From CAVVNC01 sp963750015 (GTDB taxonomy: Bacteria > Desulfobacterota > Syntrophorhabdia > Syntrophorhabdales > WCHB1-27), in assembly GCA_963750015.1 (NCBI GenBank), contig CAVVPU010000155.1, positions 1-8,617 on the forward strand: a DNA stretch of 8,617 nt, read 5' to 3'. Positions 1 to 7,327 of this stretch are shown here, piece by piece (position 1 is the stretch's first letter; the number at the start of each line of letters is the position of its first letter). The position numbers were made by a program, and so were the translations under genes. Below the pieces are notes generated by a model. That model saw only the letters and a list, made by a program, of their open reading frames with translations. It had not been told where the DNA came from and did no database searches.

Positions 1-91
1 AACCACAAAAAAATGAGCTTTGTCAAGCCAGGAATGAGACGGGGGAGACACCGGGCCACACCTCGGACCCTAATTCGCACTCAGGTCCTTT

Positions 92-778
92 CTATACCAT
101 GAGGTATTTCTTCTTCACTTCCTCATTCGCTTCCAGCTCTGCCACCGTCCCCTCGAAGCGTATCCTCCCGTTGTCAATGACATAGGCCCGCTCGATGAGC
201 CTCATGGCGGACTTGACGTTCTGCTCCGACAGGAGGATGCTGATGCCCTCATCCCTGAGCTTGAGGATCTGCACTTCCAGGTCGCGGACTATCAAGGGGG
301 CGAGTCCTTCCGTGGGCTCATCGAGGAGCAGCAGCTCGGGGCCGGTCATGAGGGAGCGGCCGATGGTCAGCATCTGCTGCTCACCGCCGCTCAAGTGTCC
401 GGACCGGCGGTTCTTGATCTCCCTGAGGGCAGGGAAGAGTCCATAGACCTTCTCTTTCGTCCACGTGGTCTTCTTGCGGTACGTGATCTCCAGGTTGTCA
501 TCCACCGAGAGATCGGCGAGGGCCCATTCGTCATCGGGCACATAGGCGATCCCCTTCACGAGCTGATAGGCACTGATGCCCGCAATCGACTTGTCGTTGA
601 AGGTGATGGTTCCCTGTTTCGGGGGAGTGAGGCCTGCGATGCTCCTCATGGTGGTGCTCTTGCCGGCACCGTTACGGCCCAGGAGGCCGACGATCTCTCC
701 TTTGGCAACGGAGAGGGAGACATCGAAGAGGATGTGGCTCAAGCCGTAGTAGGTGTGGATAGTACTGACACTCAGCAT
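92..778 (-). CDS. livF: LivF-type ATP-binding subunit of branched-chain amino acid-type ABC transporter
   Basis: One of the two cytoplasmic ATPases that power the Liv-type importer encoded upstream. The 228-aa length is normal for LivF. Visible motifs are Walker A GRNGAGKST (about residues 34-42), ABC signature LSGGEQQ (129-135), Walker B LLLLDEP (149-155) with catalytic E154, and SEQN at 184-187, where LivF proteins carry Gln instead of the usual switch His. The Q-loop region reads YVPDDEW (79-85), which departs from the YVPEGR seen in the E. coli protein. The start is ATG at 778, inside the end of livG: the two genes overlap by 7 nt (ATGCTGA), which implies translational coupling. The stop is TAG at 92-94. 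Assignment to LivF rather than LivG rests on the length, the EQN motif and its position last in the operon. The transported substrate cannot be read from this subunit. Confidence 0.95.
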   Translation of the reverse strand: MLSVSTIHTYYGLSHILFDVSLSVAKGEIVGLLGRNGAGKSTTMRSIAGLTPPKQGTITFNDKSIAGISAYQLVKGIAYVPDDEWALADLSVDDNLEITYRKKTTWTKEKVYGLFPALREIKNRRSGHLSGGEQQMLTIGRSLMTGPELLLLDEPTEGLAPLIVRDLEVQILKLRDEGISILLSEQNVKSAMRLIERAYVIDNGRIRFEGTVAELEANEEVKKKYLMV

Positions 779-1521
779 ATCTCTCCCTCTTGTCCGAGGT
801 AGGCGTCCTGGACCTCTTTGTTGCAGCGCACGTCCGAGGGGATGCCCTGGATGATGGTGGAGCCCCTCACCATGACCATGATCCTCTGGGCGATGCCGAA
901 GACGATCTCCATGTCGTGCTCGCAGAAGAGGATGGTGAGGCCGAACTCATCTCTGAGCTTCTTGATGAGGTCGATGCAGCGTACGGTCTCTTCCGGCGAC
1001 ATGCCCGCAGTCGGCTCGTCGAGGATGAGGAGCTTGGGTTTGCCTCCCAAGGCGATGGCGATTTCGAGCACCTTCTGGTCTCCGTGGGAGAGGGCCCCGC
1101 AGATCTCGTTCTTCTTGTCGGCGAGACCCACGTTCCCCACGATCTCCAGGGTCTCCTTGATGCAGGTCCGCTTTGACGGGGTGAAGAGCTTCATGGTCTT
1201 GTGCTGTTCGGCAAGGACCGCGATCTGGACGTTCTCGAAGACGGTGAGGGCAGGGAAGATATTGACCACCTGGAAGGATCTCGTGATGCCTTTGCGGCAG
1301 GTCTTGTAGGCGGGAAGGCCCGTGATGTCCTCGTCGCAGAAGGTCACTCTGCCGCCATCGGGCTTCAAGATGCCCGTGATGAGGTTGAACAGGGTGGTCT
1401 TGCCTGCGCCGTTCGGTCCGATGACCGCGACGATCTCGTTGGTAGCGACCTCCAGGTTGGCCCCGTTGACCGCCCTGAAGCCGGAGAAGGTTTTTTGGAG
1501 GCCCTCAACCTTGAGCATCAT
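772..1521 (-). CDS. livG: LivG-type ATP-binding subunit of branched-chain amino acid-type ABC transporter
   Basis: Second cytoplasmic ATPase of the importer, 249 aa, close to the usual LivG size. Motifs are Walker A GPNGAGKTT (35-43), Q-loop Gln in RSFQ (residue 84), signature LSHGDQK (144-150), Walker B LLILDEP (164-170) with E169, and switch His in CEHDM (residue 202). The longer insert between Q-loop and signature (about 100-140) is typical of LivG and distinguishes it from LivF. The start ATG at 1519-1521 overlaps the livM stop as ATGA, and an AGAGGTG-like ribosome site lies just upstream. A second ATG follows at once, so the start could be one codon later. The livM stop that overlaps here belongs to the downstream reading frame of the frameshifted livM, which supports that frame as the ancestral one. 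Confidence 0.95.
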   Translation of the reverse strand: MMLKVEGLQKTFSGFRAVNGANLEVATNEIVAVIGPNGAGKTTLFNLITGILKPDGGRVTFCDEDITGLPAYKTCRKGITRSFQVVNIFPALTVFENVQIAVLAEQHKTMKLFTPSKRTCIKETLEIVGNVGLADKKNEICGALSHGDQKVLEIAIALGGKPKLLILDEPTAGMSPEETVRCIDLIKKLRDEFGLTILFCEHDMEIVFGIAQRIMVMVRGSTIIQGIPSDVRCNKEVQDAYLGQEGEIC

Positions 1522-2445
1522 GCGTCACCTCTCTTGAACCGCGCGAGCGCATAGCCGAGCACCCCCTGGGGCAAGAAGATGATGACGAGCATGAGGATGA
1601 TCCCGAGGATGAGGGTCCAGTATTCGGTGTAGGCACTGACGAAGGTCCGAAGGAGGATGATGATGCAGGCACCCAAGAGGGGCCCGAAGAAGGTGTGCCA
1701 TCCACCGAGGAGGGCCATGACCGTGATCTCCATGGAGAGGGTCCAGAACATCATCGGGGAAGACGGAGGTGTCGACGACCACGAAGAGGACTCCCGCGAT
1801 GCCGCCGAAGAAGCCCGCGAGGACGAGGCCCGTGAGCTGATGGACGCGGACATTGACCCCTATTGCCTGGCTTCTCACCACATTGTCCCTGATGCCCTGG
1901 AGGGTGCTCCCGAAGGGGGATTTGAGGATGAGGTACATGAGGAGGAAGGCGCATGCCCCCACGATGAGGACGAAGTAGTAGGAGCCCAAGGAGGTGGAGA
2001 TGATATCGGGCATGGTGATGCCGTGGATGCCGTCGTCGCCTCCGGTCACGCTGTACCAGCGGTCGGTGATGGCCCAGACGAGGGAACCAAGGGAGACCTG
2101 GAGCATGCCGAAGTAGAGCTTGGAGAGGCGCACGCAGATGATGCCCATGATGAGGCTCGCCACGGCGGCCATGAGGGGACCGATGATGAAGGAGATCCAG
2201 GGTGAGTAGTGGAACTTGGAGATCAGCACTGCCGCGCCGTAGGCGCCGATCCCGTAGAAGACCGCGTGGTTGAACTGATAGATGCCCCCGTGGCCCAGGA
2301 CTAAGTTCATGCTCGTGGAGAGAAGGCCTGTGGTGATGATGAGGGCGAGTATGTAAGTATAGAACCTCGGCATCCCTAAGGGAAAGAGGGCGAGGAGGGC
2401 GAGGGCGAGGATGAGGGGTATCAGTGTTTTAGGACTTACTGCCAC
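1518..2445 (-). CDS. livM: LivM-type permease, disrupted by a one-base frameshift
   Basis: Inner-membrane permease that pairs with LivH. The start is GTG at 2443-2445 with GGAG about 8 nt upstream, 15 bp after livH. Residues 1-230 are a normal LivM: hydrophobic helices, the conserved block GIYQFNHAVFYGIGAYG (54-70) and the cytoplasmic coupling loop SPFGSTLQGIRDNVV (176-190). At codon 230 (Pro, in the minus-strand CCCC run at 1759-1756) the frame breaks. Read straight on, the protein ends in a His/Pro/Arg-rich tail with no membrane helix and stops at 1525. One base over, the sequence encodes MMFWTLSMEITVMALLGG, then GGWHTFFGPLLGA and two more helices. That is the expected LivM C-terminus, with its stop at 1518-1520 overlapping livG. 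Removing one C gives 308 aa; restoring two lost bases (for example GA, giving PEMMFW) gives 309. No other damage is visible, so a sequencing error or very recent mutation is likelier than an old pseudogene. Confidence 0.9.
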
Positions 2446-2460
2446 AGGGAGCGCTCCTTT

Positions 2461-3357
2461 CTACCATGTCGACTTGAGGAGTCCCGTCGGCTTGAAGGTG
2501 AGCACGACGATGACCGCGGCGTAGGGGAAGATAATGCCGAACTGGGGCCAGGCAAGGATACCCAAGGACTGGGTGAGGCCGAAGATGAGGGCCCCCACGA
2601 GGGTGCCCCAGATATTGCCCAGGCCCCCCATGATGACGATGAGGAAACCCTCCATGATGAGGGTCGCATCCATGCCGAGGGTCACATTGACGATCGGCGC
2701 CACGAGGGTGCCGCCGAGACCTGCGAGGAAACAGCCGATGACGAAGGTCGTCGCGAAGATCCAGCTCACGTTGATGCCCACTGCCCCCACCATCTCACGG
2801 TCGACTGCGGCAGCCCTCGATATCTTCCCGATGGTGGTCCTGTTGGTGAGGAGCCACAGAAGGATGGCGATGATGGGTCCGATGACGAGGAGGAAGAGGT
2901 TGTAGATGGGAAAGGGGAGTCCCATGATCGGCACCGAGCCCTGGAAGATGGGGGGCATGGGGACCGTCCGGTAGTGGGCGCCCCAGACGAGCTTCACGAG
3001 ATCGGCAAAGACGAGGGAGAAGGCAAAGGTGAGAAGAAGGAGCATGAGGTGCTCACGCTCGTAGAGGAACTGGAAGATGGCCCGCTCGGCGACGAGGCTT
3101 ATCAAGGCAACCCCGAGGGGAGCGATGAGCAGGGCCATCCAGAAGCCGGTGCTTCCACCCCCGAAGAGGTTGGAGACGGTGAAGGCGAGGAAGGCCCCGA
3201 TCATATAGAGGGAGCCGTGGGCCACGTTCGGGATGCGCAGCACCCCCAGGATGAGGGTGAGGCCCGAGGCCACGATAAAGAGGATGACCGTCCGGCTCAA
3301 GCCGACGAGGATCTGGCATAAGAAACCGGCCGAGCAGATGGCATTGATAAAATGCAC
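2461..3357 (-). CDS. livH: LivH-type permease of branched-chain amino acid-type ABC transporter
   Basis: Inner-membrane permease, partner of LivM. With the GTG start at 3357 it is 298 aa, typical for LivH. A GGAGG lies 6 nt upstream of this GTG. An upstream in-frame start at 3399 would add 14 polar residues, has no comparable ribosome site and would run into the intercistronic stem-loop, so I reject it. The protein is almost entirely hydrophobic helices. It shows the LivH hallmark GLTLILGVLRIPNVAHGSLY (residues 32-51), a coupling loop TNRTTIGKISRAAAVDREMV (171-190) that contacts the ATPases, and the conserved GGLGNIWGTLVGA (244-256). It lies 84 bp after the binding-protein gene, separated by a stem-loop, and 15 bp before livM. 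Confidence 0.95.
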   Translation of the reverse strand: MHFINAICSAGFLCQILVGLSRTVILFIVASGLTLILGVLRIPNVAHGSLYMIGAFLAFTVSNLFGGGSTGFWMALLIAPLGVALISLVAERAIFQFLYEREHLMLLLLTFAFSLVFADLVKLVWGAHYRTVPMPPIFQGSVPIMGLPFPIYNLFLLVIGPIIAILLWLLTNRTTIGKISRAAAVDREMVGAVGINVSWIFATTFVIGCFLAGLGGTLVAPIVNVTLGMDATLIMEGFLIVIMGGLGNIWGTLVGALIFGLTQSLGILAWPQFGIIFPYAAVIVVLTFKPTGLLKSTW

Positions 3358-3363
3358 TGAAGT

Positions 3364-3368
3364 CCTCC
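3364..3368 (-). promoter_or_regulatory. Ribosome binding site that sets the livH GTG start
   Basis: GGAGG on the minus strand, 6 nt upstream of GTG at 3357-3355. This spacing selects the GTG start and gives a protein whose N-terminus begins right before the first membrane helix, as in other LivH proteins. Confidence 0.75.
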
Positions 3369-3382
3369 ATCCAGGCTTGCCC

Positions 3383-3420
3383 TCGCGGACCATCGCCAAC
3401 GGCGAGCGCGTGGTCCGCGA
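3383..3420 (-). other. Intercistronic stem-loop between binding-protein and permease genes
   Basis: A 10-bp outer stem (plus strand TCGCGGACCA at 3383-3392 with TGGTCCGCGA at 3411-3420) is stacked on a 5-bp inner stem (TCGCC 3393-3397 with GGCGA 3401-3405), leaving a 3-nt loop and a 5-nt bulge (3406-3410). It lies in the 84-bp gap after the binding-protein stop. No T-run follows it in the direction of transcription, so it does not look like an intrinsic terminator. In other binding-protein operons, hairpins at this place stabilise the upstream mRNA end so that binding protein exceeds permease. That role is inferred here from position and structure. Confidence 0.6.
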
Positions 3421-3441
3421 TAGGTTCTTGCCTTTTTTTTA

Positions 3442-4668
3442 CTACTTATTTGCTGCCCTGAGCTTCTGGACATCCTCGCAGGTCGGCGCGCCATCCTTCG
3501 GGGAGACCGTCTGGATGTCGGTGCCGACCAGGAAATCCTTGTATTCGGGAACCTTCTTCGTAATGCCTGCGTAGGTGGGAAGAAGGAGCTGATGGTCACA
3601 GGCGCGCAGCTCGAGCCTGCCGTCGGCGCTCTTTTCGATCACCATGCCCTCGAGGGCATCGATGAACTTCTCACGGTCGAACTTCGGGCCGATCTTCTCC
3701 AAGGCTTTGACCACGAACTGGGCTGCCGTGTAGCCGAAGAAGGAGGGCTGGGTGGGGTACTTGTTATAGAGCTTGTAGTACTCGGCGACGAAGGCCTTGT
3801 TCTCCGGGGTCTGGGGATAGTTGAACAGATAGTGGCAGGTGCCGTAGACTCCTTCGGGTCCTTCCATGCCGTTGGCCTGGAGGATGGTGAGGTCGATTGC
3901 CGTATGCTGATAGAGGGCGATTGCCTTGGCAAGGCCGGTGGCCTTGGCGGCCTTCTGGAAGCCGATGACGCTCGCGCCCGAGTTGCCGAGGATCAGAAAG
4001 TCAGGCTTTGCCGCCATGATCTGGGTGATGTAGGGGCCGAAGTCGGTCTCTCCCACCTTCCACCAGGACTGGCCGAGGAGCTGGACCTTGGGGTTGGCAG
4101 CCTTCAGATACTTCCAGGTGGACTCGGTGATCGCGTGGCCGTACTCCATGTCGTCGCCCGCGATCCAGTACTTGATGAAGGGCTTCTTGGCGAGGATGCG
4201 GCCCATGGCTTTGCCTGCCATGGTGGTGTTCTCATCGACGGAGAAGACATAGCGGTGGCCTGCGGCCCCGGTGATCTTCTCGCTCTTTGCGCCGGTGTTG
4301 ATGAAGGGGATCTTCTCCTTCTTCGCGAAATCGGAGACGGCAAGGGTGGCGGCACTGCTGATCGTGCCCAGAAGGATGTCGACGTTCTCCTTCATGACGA
4401 GCTCTTTGGCCATGGAGAGGGCGATGTCAGGCTGGAACTTGTCGTCCCTCGTGACGTACTCCACCTTCTTGCCGTTGACCCCTCCCTTGGCATTGACCGC
4501 ATCCATGTACATCTTGAACCCGTTGAGGTTGTCGGCGCACATGGCAGCGGCGCCTCCGGTGTAGGAGTCGACGATGCCTATCTTGACGGCATGGGCGGGT
4601 GTTGACAGAGATGCACAGAATAGGATTACCGTACAGACGATAAGAGAAAGGCTGAGCAAACGTTTCAT
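3442..4668 (-). CDS. Periplasmic substrate-binding protein, branched-chain amino acid/amide family
   Basis: Captures the ligand in the periplasm and delivers it to the LivH/LivM channel. The 408-aa precursor has a clear signal peptide: basic MKR, a hydrophobic core to about residue 20, and a cleavage site AHA|VK after residue 27. The mature protein begins KIGIVDSYTGGAA and continues with NGFKMYMDAVNAKGGVNGKK, the signature start of type I binding proteins of the Peripla_BP_6 (LivJ/LivK-like) family. Four cysteines lie in the mature part (44, 278, 357, 397), so disulfides are possible. The start ATG at 4668 has a near-perfect AAGGAGG 7 nt upstream, stronger than for the other operon genes and consistent with high expression. 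Family members bind amino acids, amides, urea or aromatic acids, and the sequence alone does not tell which. I therefore give no livJ or livK symbol. Confidence 0.93.
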   Translation of the reverse strand: MKRLLSLSLIVCTVILFCASLSTPAHAVKIGIVDSYTGGAAAMCADNLNGFKMYMDAVNAKGGVNGKKVEYVTRDDKFQPDIALSMAKELVMKENVDILLGTISSAATLAVSDFAKKEKIPFINTGAKSEKITGAAGHRYVFSVDENTTMAGKAMGRILAKKPFIKYWIAGDDMEYGHAITESTWKYLKAANPKVQLLGQSWWKVGETDFGPYITQIMAAKPDFLILGNSGASVIGFQKAAKATGLAKAIALYQHTAIDLTILQANGMEGPEGVYGTCHYLFNYPQTPENKAFVAEYYKLYNKYPTQPSFFGYTAAQFVVKALEKIGPKFDREKFIDALEGMVIEKSADGRLELRACDHQLLLPTYAGITKKVPEYKDFLVGTDIQTVSPKDGAPTCEDVQKLRAANK

Positions 4669-4720
4669 GCAAACTCCTCCTTTTCGAGATGAGAGAGGTT
4701 ACCCTGTCCCGGGGCCCCTG

Positions 4721-4742
4721 GAAATCAGAGAAGTTTGATTTC
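4721..4742. promoter_or_regulatory. Perfect dyad upstream of the transporter operon, candidate operator
   Basis: GAAATCA (4721-4727), 8-nt spacer, TGATTTC (4736-4742): a perfect 7-bp inverted repeat 53-74 bp upstream of the binding-protein ATG, in the only intergenic gap between the response-regulator gene and the transporter. Position and symmetry suit binding by a dimeric regulator, for example the adjacent LuxR-type response regulator. I could not identify convincing -35/-10 or sigma-54 elements beside it. Formation of an RNA hairpin instead is possible. Confidence 0.4.
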
Positions 4743-4763
4743 TTTGGAAAAATCCTTGATAAA

Positions 4764-4790
4764 GACCTTGCCGGGTAAACCGGGAGGGTC
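4764..4790 (-). terminator. Weak terminator-like hairpin after the response-regulator gene
   Basis: It begins at the response-regulator stop codon. GACC pairs with GGTC (plus-strand arms 4764-4767 and 4787-4790) around an inner CCGG/CCGG stem (4771-4774, 4780-4783), with mismatches between. The minus-strand transcript continues TTTATCAAGG and then TTTTT. The stem is short and the T-run is broken, so termination would be partial at best. Read-through from the two-component genes into the transporter operon is plausible. Confidence 0.3.
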
Positions 4791-5440
4791 TATTGGAGAG
4801 AAGTGATCCCCTGCTGAATCGCGAATTTCACCAGGCCGGGAAGACCGCTGATGCCGAGCTTCTGCATGAGGTGAGATCGATAAGTCTCTACGGTCTTGGG
4901 GGAAAGGAAGAGAAGCTCGGCGATCCTGCTGTTTGTCTTGCCTTCGACCAGAAGCTGGAGGATCTCTCTTTCCCTGGCGCTTAAGACTGCAAGGGGGTCG
5001 GCTTCCTCCCTTATGCGATCTCCTTTGATATAGTCGGTCACGATGGCCTCCGATATCTGCTCGCAGAGAAAGACCTTGCCGCCGTGGACCGTGCGAATCG
5101 CCTTGATGATATCCTCACCCGCCAGCTCCTTAAGGATGTAGCCTCTCGCGCCTGCCTTGAAGGCCCTGAAGATGTGCATGGACGTGGAATACATGGACAG
5201 GATTATCACTTTCACGGCCGGGCAGGCCGTGCGGAGCTGGTCCGTTGCTTCTATGCCGTTCATGTCTGGCATTTCGATGTCCATTATGACGATATCGGGA
5301 GAGAGCTGGACAACGCTTCGCACCGCATCACGCCCGTTTCCCGCCTCCCCGATTACCCGGATATCGGGTTGCGTCTCGATGAGCAGCCGGAATCCCTCCC
5401 GAACCATCCTGTGGTCGTCTGCAAGGAAAATTTTGATCAT
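4790..5440 (-). CDS. NarL/FixJ-family response regulator with LuxR-type DNA-binding domain
   Basis: Cytoplasmic transcription regulator, 216 aa, the usual size for the family. The receiver domain (about 1-120) has the acidic pair D8-D9, the phosphoacceptor D54 in VIMDIEMPDMNG, S82 and K104. The C-terminal LuxR-type helix-turn-helix (about 150-200) contains LSAREREILQLLVEGKTN and SPKTVETYRSHLMQKL. The chosen start is ATG at 5440, which overlaps the kinase stop as ATGA and has GGAGG 7 nt upstream. A longer frame beginning at 5545 is only the antisense-like extension over the kinase end. It is almost certainly phosphorylated by the HisKA_3-type kinase encoded immediately before it. Its targets are unknown; the transporter operon beginning 121 bp downstream is the obvious candidate. 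Confidence 0.95.
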   Translation of the reverse strand: MIKIFLADDHRMVREGFRLLIETQPDIRVIGEAGNGRDAVRSVVQLSPDIVIMDIEMPDMNGIEATDQLRTACPAVKVIILSMYSTSMHIFRAFKAGARGYILKELAGEDIIKAIRTVHGGKVFLCEQISEAIVTDYIKGDRIREEADPLAVLSAREREILQLLVEGKTNSRIAELLFLSPKTVETYRSHLMQKLGISGLPGLVKFAIQQGITSLQ

Positions 5441-7278
5441 AAAGGCACCTCCACGATGACTTGGGTCCCCAATCCCGGTGAGGATTGGATGCGGCACGTC
5501 CCACAGACCGCTTCGGCCCGTTCCTTCATACAGACAAGGCCCCACCCGCGCCCGTCCGTGGCCGTATCATAGCCCATCCCGTCGTCTTCTACCGAGAATA
5601 CGAACGTCCCGGCCTCGACTGCGGATGTGACAATGACTTCGGAGGCGGCGGCATGTTTTACCACATTGGTCAAAGACTCTTGAAAGATCCGGAACAGGGC
5701 ATTTTCGATGCTCGGGAAGAGCCGGGGCACCCCTTCGGGGGTCCGTATGGTAAGACGGATGCCGGTTCGGCTCGTCCACTGTTTTCCATAGAGCTCTATT
5801 GCTGCAATGAGTCCATAATCGTCGAGCACGGGCGAGCGCAGATTGGTCATGAGGTTCCTGACGCGCTCCGTTGTCTGCTTGACGAGGGCGATGGAATCGG
5901 CCATGCACCTTTCGAAGTCATCGATCCTTTGCTGGCCGATGAGGGATTTGAGCACGGTAAGGTTGACGCCGAGGAGCGTCAGATTCTGCCCGACCCGGTC
6001 GTGAAGCTCGCGGGAAATCCTTTTTCTCTCGACGTCCTCCACTTCGGCCAGGCGCCAGGCGAGCCCCCGCAGCTCCTCATGAGAAGCCTTGAGCTTGACT
6101 TCGGAAGCCTTTCGCCGCCTGATATTTATCACGAGCAGAAAGATGATGGCCAAGAGAATGATAATGGTGGCGCTCACAACCGCGATGACCTTATGGTACT
6201 TTTCATAAAGCGATTCCGGATGGTTGATGGTGACGCTCCCTTCCGGGAGCATGTCGGCCGACAGGTGGAAGCGCTTCAACTGTTCGTAATCGAAGAGATA
6301 GACCTTGGGCGTCGCCATGACGATGGGGATATATCTTACCCTACCGCCGCGTAATATGCGGGAAGCGAGCCGGCCCGCCGCTTCTCCCTGCGAATAACCT
6401 GTGGTCATGACCCCGCCCACTATCCCGTGGCCCAGGTTAAAATCCCACGGGCTATAAACAGGCACCGGGGAGCAACGGGATATCAAGGAGGCTATCTCGT
6501 CGTAATCGAAAATTCGTCCCGCCTTATCCCTGCTGAAGGCACCGTAAAGTACGACGCTGGTCGGTGGCAGGGTGCCGACGACTCGAAGGAGATACTTGGT
6601 ATCGACATTGTCAAGAATGAGAAAGCTCACCGATTCCCGGAACAGGGGCATCACCCTTACGAACTCCTCCCGCACCCGGCGGCCCGCGGTGGTCCATTCG
6701 TTGATAAAAACGATCTGCTTCGTTTTTGGATGGAGCTTCAGAATGAGTTCCACGTTTGCCTTGAGGTCTGCCTCTTCGCTCACGCCCGTCACCCGTTGTG
6801 CTCCCTCGAGGTCCGACTTCTTGACGTAGTTGACGCCCGAGAAGACGACCGGCGTTCCGGGGAAGAGGCGGTCGCCGTAGATACGGACAAACCTGAAAGC
6901 ATCGGTGTCGGTGGTGCAGATCACGTCGAATTTTAAATGGGCATACTTGAGCTTATAGACTTCGTACAGATTGCGGAAGTCTTTTCCCCAATCCATCCTG
7001 TCCGTGTCCATGTATTCGACGTAAATTTGACTCGCGTCGACGTCACCCCTGAGGGCTGCTTCAAGGCCGGCATTCTCATCGTCCGTCCACTTGTGGCCCC
7101 TGTGGTACGAATGCAAAATGAGCATCTTCTGGAGGGGATTGGCTGATGCAGGAGACGGCGACAAGCAGAAAAGAGGGATCGCGAGGAGCAGAAGCACGGC
7201 GGCGACCTGGATCGGTTTCGCCAATGGTCTGTTTCCCGAGGCCCGGATCCTGCCCGTCTTAATCAGTCCGATCCTCAT
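5437..7278 (-). CDS. Membrane sensor histidine kinase with substrate-binding-protein-like periplasmic domain
   Basis: Sensor of a two-component system, 613 aa from the ATG at 7278. Order: basic N-terminus and hydrophobic segment (about 23-40, a signal anchor or signal peptide with a possible ASA|NP cleavage at 46); periplasmic domain (about 47-360) opening MLILHSYHRGHKWTDDEN and resembling the ABC_sub_bind family (PF04392-like); membrane helix (363-385); short linker; HisKA_3 dimerisation domain with phosphoacceptor H426 in RELHDRVGQNL; HATPase with N538 in ESLTNVVKHA, the G-box DDGMG (565-569) and GWGL (578-581). Catalytic residues all look intact. The start is uncertain: ATG 7305 adds nine residues, neither start has a good ribosome site, and a GTG at 7398 adds an implausible Pro/Phe-rich leader from a low-complexity tract. 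The stop overlaps the response-regulator ATG. I infer that it senses a small ligand directly, perhaps the transporter's substrate. Confidence 0.92.
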   Translation of the reverse strand: MRIGLIKTGRIRASGNRPLAKPIQVAAVLLLLAIPLFCLSPSPASANPLQKMLILHSYHRGHKWTDDENAGLEAALRGDVDASQIYVEYMDTDRMDWGKDFRNLYEVYKLKYAHLKFDVICTTDTDAFRFVRIYGDRLFPGTPVVFSGVNYVKKSDLEGAQRVTGVSEEADLKANVELILKLHPKTKQIVFINEWTTAGRRVREEFVRVMPLFRESVSFLILDNVDTKYLLRVVGTLPPTSVVLYGAFSRDKAGRIFDYDEIASLISRCSPVPVYSPWDFNLGHGIVGGVMTTGYSQGEAAGRLASRILRGGRVRYIPIVMATPKVYLFDYEQLKRFHLSADMLPEGSVTINHPESLYEKYHKVIAVVSATIIILLAIIFLLVINIRRRKASEVKLKASHEELRGLAWRLAEVEDVERKRISRELHDRVGQNLTLLGVNLTVLKSLIGQQRIDDFERCMADSIALVKQTTERVRNLMTNLRSPVLDDYGLIAAIELYGKQWTSRTGIRLTIRTPEGVPRLFPSIENALFRIFQESLTNVVKHAAASEVIVTSAVEAGTFVFSVEDDGMGYDTATDGRGWGLVCMKERAEAVCGTCRIQSSPGLGTQVIVEVPL

Positions 7279-7327
7279 GCCTTTGCCGCGTCCGTGTCCT
7301 CCCATGTTCGAAAAGAGCTTACCACAA

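Noticed and set aside
1..91. Possible terminator or promoter pieces after livF (GGACC/GGTCC arms at 65-88; TTGACA on the minus strand at 26-21; an A7 run at 7-13)
   Set aside because: The stem is 5 bp with a long loop and no adjoining T-run, and a matching -10 for the TTGACA would fall outside the window. I see nothing supportable in this edge segment.
184..187. Apparent loss of the switch histidine in LivF (EQN instead of EHD)
   Set aside because: The numbers here are residues of LivF. Gln at this position is normal for LivF-type ATPases, so it is not a defect.
1657..2205. Plus-strand open frame of 182 codons opposite livM
   Set aside because: The composition is dominated by D, E, G and H, typical of the reverse frame of hydrophobic permease codons.
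3592..4605. Long plus-strand open frame (337 codons) opposite the binding-protein gene
   Set aside because: It is the antisense of a strongly supported gene with a signal peptide and a good ribosome site. The translation is an acidic, low-diversity (G/D/E/V/L-rich) shadow without domains.
5441..5545. N-terminal extension of the response regulator to 5545
   Set aside because: The receiver domain starts canonically with MIKIFLADDH at 5440, which has a well-spaced GGAGG and an ATGA overlap with the kinase stop. The extension lies in kinase coding sequence.
5485..6354. Plus-strand open frame of 289 codons opposite the kinase
   Set aside because: It mirrors the HisKA_3/HATPase coding sequence and has no recognisable motif. 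Long antisense frames are expected at this GC content.
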